12,950 nucleotides of DNA from Sphingobacteriaceae bacterium (GTDB lineage Bacteria > Bacteroidota > Bacteroidia > B-17B0 > Aurantibacillaceae): the NCBI GenBank assembly GCA_023251695.1, contig JAHEYE010000075.1, forward strand, positions 1-12,950. The letters run 5' to 3'. The position numbers were made by a program, and so were the translations under genes. Of this stretch, positions 8,536 through 12,950 are shown in pieces; the stretch's first letter is position 1, and the number at the start of each line of letters is the position of its first letter. The notes under the pieces are model-generated. The model searched no databases. It saw nothing but the letters and a program-made list of their open reading frames with translations, and was not told the origin of the DNA.

Positions 8536-8566
8536 AGTGGAAATAATTTCTGACAAGATAATATTC

Positions 8567-8944
8567 GTGAAAACAATCGACCTTGGTCATTCAATTGTTC
8601 AGCTCCGTAACGACGGAATTGTGCAGGTTGATTTTGGTGATGATATAGATATTGATTTAAAGGAGTCGACCGAAATAGTAAATTCGATTGGAATACTGAC
8701 GGAAGGAAAAAAGGTTTTGGTTTTGAATATTGCCGGTAAAAATACCACAGCCACGGGCGCAGCGAGAAATCATTCTGCTTCACAGGACGGTGTTAAATTC
8801 ACGATGGCTGATGCATTCGTAACAAATAGCCTGGCCCAAAAATTATTAGGAAATTTCTACATGAATTTTCATAAGCCCGGGGCACCCACTAAGATGTTCG
8901 ATGATGTGGAAAAGGCCACCGAATGGCTAAAAAGCTTCTTGTAA
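8567..8944 (+). CDS. Small cytoplasmic protein of unknown function, second of two tandem paralogs, 125 aa (GTG start)
   Basis: Paralog of the preceding gene. The C-terminal block is 'LLGNFYMNFHKPGAPTKMFDDVEKATEWLKSFL', and 'AARNHSASQDGVKFTMADAF' resembles the 'ARNxxAS' segment I associate with STAS-like small proteins of this phylum (from memory). The frame is open from GTG at 8537, one base after the previous stop. I prefer GTG at 8567: from there VKTIDLGHSIVQLRNDG aligns without gaps with MKTFETDVYVMNVFSDG of the first copy, and the lengths become 125 and 126. If 8537 is used instead, the protein has 10 extra residues (MEIISDKIIF) and the genes are nearly abutting. No ATG is available. Function unknown. 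Its last sense codon supplies the -33 TTG of the following promoter. Confidence 0.7.
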   Translation: MKTIDLGHSIVQLRNDGIVQVDFGDDIDIDLKESTEIVNSIGILTEGKKVLVLNIAGKNTTATGAARNHSASQDGVKFTMADAFVTNSLAQKLLGNFYMNFHKPGAPTKMFDDVEKATEWLKSFL

Positions 8945-8969
8945 TTTCCCTTTTTGTTTTGTACATTTA
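8938..8969 (+). promoter_or_regulatory. Promoter of the PorP/SprF gene, starting inside the upstream coding sequence
   Basis: CTTG (8938-8941), inside the last codons of the upstream paralog, is followed after 20 nt by TACATTTA (8962-8969), a one-base variant of TAnnTTTG. The predicted start near 8973 is only about 2 nt before the ATG at 8975, so the mRNA may be leaderless or nearly so. Confidence 0.5.
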
Positions 8970-8974
8970 TTAGA

Positions 8975-9967
8975 ATGAAATTGAGAATTTTTATAATTCT
9001 TTTTTGCCTTGCTTTTTCTATTAAAGCGCAACACACTTATTATTCAAGTTTAAATCAAAATCTGCTTTCAGTAAATCCGGCATTTGCAGGAACAAATAAG
9101 CAATTGAGGACGCAAGCAATTATTGGGGAAACAGGAATGCCGAAATATGGCGGTAAAAATATCCAAAGTTATTATGCAGGGTTTGATTGTCTAGGTAAGA
9201 AGTACAGCGGATTCGGACTTTCTTTCAGTAATAGCAATTCGGGTCAGGTACTTAGACATACTCAGGTTGATTTTTCTTACGCACTGCATTTCACGATTAA
9301 AAATAAAATTAAAATAGTTCATGCCTATCAGTTTTCTTTTTTTGAGTATAAATATGACAGGACCAAACTAAGTTTTGGAGAACAAAGCATAAATACAAGT
9401 GATGTTTTTGCGTTTGTAAATTCTTCTGAAATTGTGCCTTCACAATATAAACGTAATGTCGACTTTTCTTCAGGCCTGCTTATCTATGGAAAACGGTTTT
9501 ATGCGGGGGCAAGCATCTTAAGCATAACACAACCCGATGAAGGATTGCTCGGTGTGTCAAAAAGACCTATCACCCAGATTTATCAAGGTAAATACAGATT
9601 CCTGAACCCAGATAAATTTAACTTCGATATTTATGGTTTTGCGAAACTACAAAAAATAGTTTGGATAAATCATGATGGATATCACACCAAAAACATAAGG
9701 GAAAGTTTTGTTCAATATGGTACTTATTTAAACTATAAAGCTTTTTCAATTCACATCGCCCACCGAGTTAACGAAGTTTCAGAATACGATGCCTTTATTG
9801 CGGGAGTCGCCATTAATACTTATGGATTTAAAATCGGTTATAACAATAAATGCAATTATGGAAGTCATTTAAGCAATTACTTCTTCAACGAATTCTATTT
9901 ACAATATTCTTTTGGGAGAAATAAAAAGGAGGATTCTGAAAGTAAAGGAATAAAGCTGATCGATTAA
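8975..9967 (+). CDS. PorP/SprF family type IX secretion-associated outer-membrane protein, 330 aa
   Basis: Signal peptide MKLRIFIILFCLAFSIKA, then the family's N-terminal signature 'YYSSLNQNLLSVNPAFAG' (NPAFAG at 34-39). A barrel follows with typical strands: 'GFGLSFSNSNSGQVLRHTQVDFSYALHF', 'VDFSSGLLIYGKRFYAGASILSITQP', 'KFNFDIYGFAKLQK' and a closing '...FNEFYLQYSFG'. Length is normal for PorP/SprF. Members sit in the outer membrane. PorP of Porphyromonas and SprF of Flavobacterium are linked to T9SS; SprF is needed for surface delivery of the adhesin SprB. Genomes usually carry many paralogs, often beside the cargo they serve. The nearest T9SS cargo here is the Asp-box protein upstream, separated by two unrelated small genes, so a functional pairing is only possible. 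An in-frame TTG at 8954 is rejected as the start because it precedes the signal peptide and lies in the promoter. Confidence 0.9.
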   Translation: MKLRIFIILFCLAFSIKAQHTYYSSLNQNLLSVNPAFAGTNKQLRTQAIIGETGMPKYGGKNIQSYYAGFDCLGKKYSGFGLSFSNSNSGQVLRHTQVDFSYALHFTIKNKIKIVHAYQFSFFEYKYDRTKLSFGEQSINTSDVFAFVNSSEIVPSQYKRNVDFSSGLLIYGKRFYAGASILSITQPDEGLLGVSKRPITQIYQGKYRFLNPDKFNFDIYGFAKLQKIVWINHDGYHTKNIRESFVQYGTYLNYKAFSIHIAHRVNEVSEYDAFIAGVAINTYGFKIGYNNKCNYGSHLSNYFFNEFYLQYSFGRNKKEDSESKGIKLID

Positions 9968-9973
9968 CCTAAT

Positions 9974-10004
9974 GTCATGCTGACCGTGGAAGGCGCCAAT
10001 CTCA
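9974..10004. repeat. Degenerate copy of an intergenic GTCATGCTGA...ATCTCA repeat
   Basis: GTCATGCTGACCG at 9974-9986, then GAAGGCG and AATCTCA, matches the second copy at 10022 in 20 of the first 22 bases. It lacks the 'TTAGTCAGC' part that closes the hairpin. Copies start 48 bp apart. Confidence 0.6.
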
Positions 10005-10021
10005 CAAAAACAGGATCCCCC

Positions 10022-10058
10022 GTCATGCTGACCGCCGAAGGCGTTAGTCAGCATCTCA
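10022..10058. repeat. Full copy of the intergenic palindromic repeat
   Basis: Begins GTCATGCTGACC and ends AGCATCTCA. ATGCTGAC (10025-10032) pairs perfectly with GTCAGCAT (10047-10054). Inside, CGCC (10033-10036) pairs with GGCG (10040-10043) around a GAA loop, leaving a 3-nt TTA bulge. The GTCATGCTGA...GCATCTC frame resembles short dispersed intergenic repeats I recall from many Bacteroidota genomes (REP-like); that link is from memory. Confidence 0.65.
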
Positions 10059-10087
10059 AATAATCATTCCAAAGGAATGATTATTTG
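10057..10087. terminator. Perfect 14-bp palindrome between convergent genes, containing the stop codon of the minus-strand gene
   Basis: Bases 10057-10070 pair with 10074-10087 without mismatch around an AAA loop (TTT on the minus strand). The stop codon (10081-10083) of the minus-strand GldM-like gene is inside one arm. The position between two convergent 3' ends suits a bidirectional terminator. However, the stem is AT-rich and has no downstream T run, so this is a strong hairpin with a tentative role. Confidence 0.5.
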
Positions 10088-10500
10088 CGTTTCTTTGGAT
10101 CACAGTTCTTGCAATCCGGATAAATCAATACACCACATTTATCGGGTAATTTTTGTACGTGACCTTCTTTGTCCTCAGCAACAATTTCCTTTAAACAAAT
10201 GTTAGTTGCTTTTGTTCTGCCTTTGGTCAGATAATTAATTGTTTTTTTAGGAAATGTATTACCAACCACGGCAGATTGAAAATGTCCTTTTGTGTCCTGA
10301 AATGTAATGACGAAACTTTTCACCACATCCATATAAGGATTTCCGTATTTATCCAAAGCAAAAACTTTGTATTCGGTTTCATCAAAATCAGCCTTAAAAA
10401 AAGGATCTTCTTTTGCGATCTTAATTTTTTCTACCTCTTGTGATAAGAGAGAGGTAGGAAGGAGTAAAAAAAAGAAGGCTATAAATTTCGAAATTTTCAT
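10081..10500 (-). CDS. Small exported protein resembling a single GldM C-terminal domain, 139 aa
   Basis: Signal peptide MKISKFIAFFFLLLPTSLLS, no lipobox cysteine, predicted mature periplasmic or secreted protein of about 119 residues. Residues about 58-126 ('DVVKSFVITFQDTKGHFQSAVVGNTF', 'INYLTKGRTKATNICLKEIVAEDKEGHVQKLPDKCGV') follow the strand pattern of the last Ig-like domain of GldM/PorM: V-x-S-F-x-V-x-F...G...S...G..., then K-x-G-x-x-x-x-x-x-I-x-A-x-x-x-x-G-x-x-x-x-L. GldM is the inner-membrane/periplasmic shaft protein of T9SS. This protein lacks its N-terminal membrane helix and other domains, so it is at most a free-standing domain. Four cysteines (102, 122, 130, 133) cluster at the C-terminus, possibly disulfides, and the tail is basic (KKRK). 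The GldM relation is my inference. It stands alone, convergent with PorP/SprF. Confidence 0.6.
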   Translation of the reverse strand: MKISKFIAFFFLLLPTSLLSQEVEKIKIAKEDPFFKADFDETEYKVFALDKYGNPYMDVVKSFVITFQDTKGHFQSAVVGNTFPKKTINYLTKGRTKATNICLKEIVAEDKEGHVQKLPDKCGVLIYPDCKNCDPKKRK

Positions 10501-10573
10501 TAATTAAATTTATAACGAAAAATTGAAGAAAAGATACATGGCGTAATTAAGTTATTTATTATCGCATGTTAAT

Positions 10574-10677
10574 TACTGCCTAAGCCTACTGCCAACTGCT
10601 TTCTGCCAACTGCTTTCTGCCTACTGCCTACTGCCTACTTCCTACTGCTTTCTGCCTTCTGCTTACTGTTTACTTAA
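10574..10677. repeat. Heptanucleotide tandem array, consensus WWCTGCY
   Basis: From 10587 to 10677 thirteen consecutive 7-bp units can be counted: TACTGCC, AACTGCT, TTCTGCC, AACTGCT, TTCTGCC, TACTGCC, TACTGCC, TACTTCC, TACTGCT, TTCTGCC, TTCTGCT, TACTGTT and TACTTAA. A further TACTGCC and a 6-base unit precede them. The 7-bp register is kept throughout while bases 1, 2 and 7 vary. The array fills the gap between the GldM-like gene and the 3' end of the ABC-F gene. Its last two units overlap what appears to be the ancestral stop codon of that gene. It is too short in period for CRISPR and codes for nothing evident. Confidence 0.85.
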
Positions 10678-10713
10678 CGAGATTACCGTAAAGCTTCTCG
10701 CGCTGCTCTTTAA

Positions 10714-10769
10714 CGATTGGGCTTTCAAGGTATTCATCATACAATAGGGCTCTCAAGGTATTCATCATA
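10714..10769. repeat. 28-bp tandem duplication at the 3' end of the ABC-F gene
   Basis: Bases 10714-10741 and 10742-10769 are direct tandem copies, identical at 25 of 28 positions (differences at unit positions 2, 5 and 11). On the minus strand each encodes YDEYLESPIV in one frame. Because 28 is not a multiple of 3, the second copy met by the ribosome is out of frame and a TGA follows at once (10737-10739). Confidence 0.9.
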
Positions 10770-12323
10770 GGTACAGGTCCTGTCGATAATCCCTTTTGGG
10801 GTTAATTCTATGATACGGTTAGCTACGGTTTGTACCAATTCGTGGTCATGGCTCGTGAACAGAATCGTTCCGGTAAAATCTTTTAAGGCGTCATTGTAAG
10901 CAATGATACTTTCCATATCCAAATGGTTAGTGGGTTCGTCAATGATAAGCATATTCGGATTCACCAGCATCATACGGCTGGTCATGCAACGGACTTTTTC
11001 ACCTCCCGATAATACATTACATTTTTTTAATACCTCTTCACCGCTGAAAAGCATTTTCCCTAAAAAACCACGCACATAACTTTCATCTTTATTGGTGCTG
11101 TATTGACGTAACCAATCGATCAGATTCAGGTCAGTTTTGAAGAACTCAGTATTATCATTAGGCGAATAGCCCTTATAAATAGTTGTTCCAAATTTATATT
11201 CGCCGCCGTCAGGTTTTTCAGCCTCGTTTAAAATATCGAATAGAGAAGTAATCGCTAAATGGTTTTTAGCTATGAAGACGATTTTATCGCCTTTACGTAC
11301 GTTGAATGATGCTTTACTGAACAACACCCCATCAATATTCGATTTTGATAGATTTTCTGTTTCTAAAATCTGATCTCCAGCTTCACGTTCCTGTTTAAAA
11401 ATAATTCCGGGATAACGACGCGTACTTGGCGGAATTTCATCCACCACCAGTTTCTCTAATAATTTTTTACGTGAGGTAGCTTGTCGCGATTTACTTGCGT
11501 TCGCACTGAAACGACGAACAAAATCCTGTAACTCCGTTCTCTTGTCTTCAACCTTTTTATTCTGGTCAGCACGTTGTTTTAAAGCCAGCTGACTCATCTG
11601 ATACCAGAAACTATAATTACCGGTATATGTTCTTAATTTTCCGAAATCAATATCGCAAACATGGGTACAAACTGTATCTAAAAAGTGACGGTCGTGGGAA
11701 ATAACAATAACCGTATTCTGAAAATCAGCTAAAAAATTCTCCAGCCAGGTAATGGTTTCAACATCTAAGTCGTTGGTTGGCTCGTCCATTAATAAAATAT
11801 CAGGATTGCCGAATAAAGCTTGCGCCAATAACACTTTTACTTTTTCCTTACCGGTAAGGTCTTTCATTAATTTGAAATGTGTTTCAGTACCAATTCCTAA
11901 ATCAGAAAGAATCAGTGCTGCATCGCTGTCTGCATTCCATCCGTTCATCTCCGCAAACTCTGCTTCCATTTCAGAAGCTTTTATTCCATCCGCATCACTG
12001 AAATCGGGTTTGGCATAAAGCGCATCTTTTTCTTTGATGAGTTTGTGTAATTTTTTATTTCCCATTATTACTGTATCCAAAACAGCAAATTCATCAAACT
12101 CAAAGTGATTTTGTTTTAGAACACTCATGCGTTGTCCGGGAGTAATATCTACTTGTCCTTTTGTAGCATCAATCTCGCCCGAAAGGATTTTCATAAGGGT
12201 AGATTTACCGGCGCCGTTAGCCCCAATAATTCCATAACAATTTCCAGGGGTAAACTTAACATTCACCTCATCGAACAAAACGCGTTTGCCATATTGCAAA
12301 CTAATATTAGTAACTGTAATCAT
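10737..12323 (-). CDS. ABC-F family ATPase, YbiT type, 528 aa, C-terminus truncated by a frameshifting duplication
   Basis: A soluble protein with two ABC ATPase domains and no membrane part. ABC-F proteins act on ribosomes, and the YbiT branch lacks a firmly assigned role. Domain 1: Walker A GANGAGKST (34-42), degenerate signature LTGKE (156-160), Walker B/Glu in 'LLMDEPTNDLD' (E181), switch H210 in 'VISHDRHF'. The inter-domain linker (about 240-300) is charged and helical, as expected for the tRNA-contacting linker. Domain 2: the Walker A position reads 'IAKNHLAITS' (351-360) with no P-loop Lys, the signature LSGGE (438-442) is intact, and Walker B is 'LIIDEPTNHLD' (E463). The C-terminus stops at '...TYDEYLESPIV'. 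Past the duplication, in the other frame, the reading continues YLESPIVKEQREKLYGNLVK to a TAA at 10670-10672, so about 10-13 residues appear lost. The core is complete and activity is probably kept. Single gene, own promoter. Confidence 0.93.
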   Translation of the reverse strand: MITVTNISLQYGKRVLFDEVNVKFTPGNCYGIIGANGAGKSTLMKILSGEIDATKGQVDITPGQRMSVLKQNHFEFDEFAVLDTVIMGNKKLHKLIKEKDALYAKPDFSDADGIKASEMEAEFAEMNGWNADSDAALILSDLGIGTETHFKLMKDLTGKEKVKVLLAQALFGNPDILLMDEPTNDLDVETITWLENFLADFQNTVIVISHDRHFLDTVCTHVCDIDFGKLRTYTGNYSFWYQMSQLALKQRADQNKKVEDKRTELQDFVRRFSANASKSRQATSRKKLLEKLVVDEIPPSTRRYPGIIFKQEREAGDQILETENLSKSNIDGVLFSKASFNVRKGDKIVFIAKNHLAITSLFDILNEAEKPDGGEYKFGTTIYKGYSPNDNTEFFKTDLNLIDWLRQYSTNKDESYVRGFLGKMLFSGEEVLKKCNVLSGGEKVRCMTSRMMLVNPNMLIIDEPTNHLDMESIIAYNDALKDFTGTILFTSHDHELVQTVANRIIELTPKGIIDRTCTYDEYLESPIV

Positions 12324-12343
12324 AATTCTAAAAAATCCGTTGG

Positions 12344-12351
12344 CAAAGATA
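12344..12351 (-). promoter_or_regulatory. -7 box (TATCTTTG) for the ABC-F gene
   Basis: On the minus strand TATCTTTG is an exact TAnnTTTG match, 20 nt before the ATG at 12323. The leader would be about 17 nt. No clear -33 element is seen. Confidence 0.6.
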
Positions 12352-12385
12352 GTAAATAAAAGGGGGTATTTTAGGGCCTATTTAA

Positions 12386-12393
12386 TACCTTTG
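12386..12393 (+). promoter_or_regulatory. -7 box (TACCTTTG) for the rightmost gene, almost touching its start codon
   Basis: TACCTTTG is an exact TAnnTTTG match ending 4 nt before the ATG at 12398. With the usual distance the transcript would begin at or next to the start codon. It is divergent from the ABC-F promoter 34 bp away. Confidence 0.6.
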
Positions 12394-12397
12394 ACCA

Positions 12398-12950
12398 ATG
12401 CGCTTGGTTGCTCTTTTTATGTATTTTTCGATGGTAGTTCAATCTCAGGGGCTCTACAATGCTATTATTACTGATGCATCTAACAAATCGGGAATTCCGT
12501 TTGCCAGTATTGGTATTAAGGGTAAAAATATTGGTACGGTGGCAGATGAGAAAGGTAACTTTGTATTGAATATTTTGAAGTGTGAGGAAGATGATACGCT
12601 AAAAGTATCTGCTATTGGTTACAAAACAAAAGGTTTTACAGTTTCGGAAGCGAGGCAAGGGATGAGTAAAATTATTTTGCTCGAGCCCTTGGTCGTTAAA
12701 CTGAATGAAGTTGTCGTCACATCAAAAAAGGTGAAACGTAAAGTACTCGGAACTTCTAAATATAGCGTGCGCAATTGTTCTGCATTTATGGGTACTGAAG
12801 GGAATTGGAAAGGGGAGGAGGCCGCGATCCGTGCAAATAATCAAAATGGCAAATCCGTTTTTATTGAGGATTTTAATTTTTATATTATTCAGAATAAATA
12901 TGAAGATTCGCTTAGGTTCCGTTTAATGCTGTATTCTGTTAATTCAAAAA
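12398..12950 (+). CDS. Carboxypeptidase-regulatory-like (CarboxypepD_reg-like) exported protein, 3' end outside the window
   Basis: The frame is open for 184 codons to the window edge. The N-terminus MRLVALFMYFSMVVQSQG is a short signal peptide. Residues about 20-105 form a CarboxypepD_reg-like beta-sandwich: 'GLYNAIITDASNKSGIPFASIGIKGKNIGTVADEKGNFVLNI', then 'LKVSAIGYKT', then 'LEPLVVKLNEVVV', the order seen in the plug-preceding domain of SusC/TonB-dependent proteins and in many stand-alone envelope proteins. After it comes 'KVLGTSKYSVRNCSAFMGTEGN...FIEDFNFYIIQNKYEDSLRFRLMLYSV'. That fits the stand-alone family, not a TonB plug, because no plug motif follows. Periplasmic or outer-membrane location is inferred and the function is unknown. 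Two further ATGs (12419, 12431) would shorten or remove the signal peptide, so the first is preferred. Confidence 0.75.
   Translation, partial: MRLVALFMYFSMVVQSQGLYNAIITDASNKSGIPFASIGIKGKNIGTVADEKGNFVLNILKCEEDDTLKVSAIGYKTKGFTVSEARQGMSKIILLEPLVVKLNEVVVTSKKVKRKVLGTSKYSVRNCSAFMGTEGNWKGEEAAIRANNQNGKSVFIEDFNFYIIQNKYEDSLRFRLMLYSVNSK

Noticed and set aside
8334..8783. 149-codon minus-strand open frame across the two small paralogs
   Set aside because: It crosses the junction of two genes with clear homology to each other and has low-complexity shadow composition.
8954..8974. TTG-initiated extension (MFCTFIR) of the PorP/SprF protein
   Set aside because: It precedes a complete signal peptide and spans the -7 box; ATG 8975 is the better start.
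5338..9967. A single operon joining the Asp-box protein, the two small paralogs and PorP/SprF as a dedicated secretion locus
   Set aside because: A 165-bp gap with a hairpin separates the first gene from the pair, and both the pair and PorP/SprF have their own promoter candidates, so only proximity supports it.
10574..10677. Possible CRISPR or microsatellite coding repeat
   Set aside because: Units are 7 bp with no spacers and no cas genes nearby, and no reading frame runs through the array as part of a gene in the current sequence.
12370..12385. TAGGGCCTA as an operator between the divergent promoters
   Set aside because: The inverted repeat is only 4 bp per arm around one base and does not extend, which is expected by chance.
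12286..12474. 62-codon plus-strand open frame between the ABC-F gene and the rightmost gene
   Set aside because: It runs through both divergent promoters and is out of frame with the regulatory-domain protein starting at 12398.

Overview
The window is a chromosomal segment of a member of the Bacteroidota, probably an aerobic or microaerobic, type IX secretion (T9SS)-bearing lineage. Four things point there: an AT-rich sequence with weak or absent Shine-Dalgarno sites; repeated TAnnTTTG/TAnnTTTA -7 promoter boxes in front of genes; families largely confined to this phylum (DUF4421, PorP/SprF, a T9SS-type C-terminal sorting domain, a GldM C-terminal-like domain, a CarboxypepD_reg-like protein); and a mitochondrial-type aconitase of 755 residues. 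No species can be named from the sequence alone.

Layout. At the left edge a DUF4421 protein (minus strand, 3' end cut off by the window) diverges from a small outer-membrane beta-barrel protein (plus). The barrel gene converges, with only 2 bp between stop codons, on a MacB/FtsX-type ABC permease (minus). The permease diverges from aconitase (plus), which ends in a clear intrinsic terminator. That terminator overlaps the promoter of an 883-residue secreted Asp-box (BNR) repeat protein carrying a degenerate T9SS sorting domain. Next come two small tandem paralogous genes of an unknown, STAS-like-looking family, then a PorP/SprF-type outer-membrane protein. A cluster of palindromic repeats separates it from a convergent small secreted protein (minus) that looks like a free-standing GldM C-terminal domain. 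A heptanucleotide array follows, then an ABC-F ATPase of the YbiT type (minus) whose 3' end carries a frameshifting 28-bp tandem duplication. At the right edge a carboxypeptidase-regulatory-like secreted protein starts divergently and runs out of the window.

How it fits together. Most genes are single transcription units with their own promoter, and apart from the two small paralogs no operon is evident. The shared theme is the cell envelope: export to, or assembly in, the outer membrane, including a T9SS cargo, a PorP/SprF protein and a GldM_C-like protein within about 5 kb. Aconitase and the ABC-F protein are housekeeping. I see no CRISPR array, phage, transposase, tRNA or rRNA, and no convincing new multi-gene system. 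The points most worth a second look are the ABC-F 3' duplication, the small paralog pair, the lone GldM_C-like protein, the repeat clusters and the very short promoter-to-start distances.
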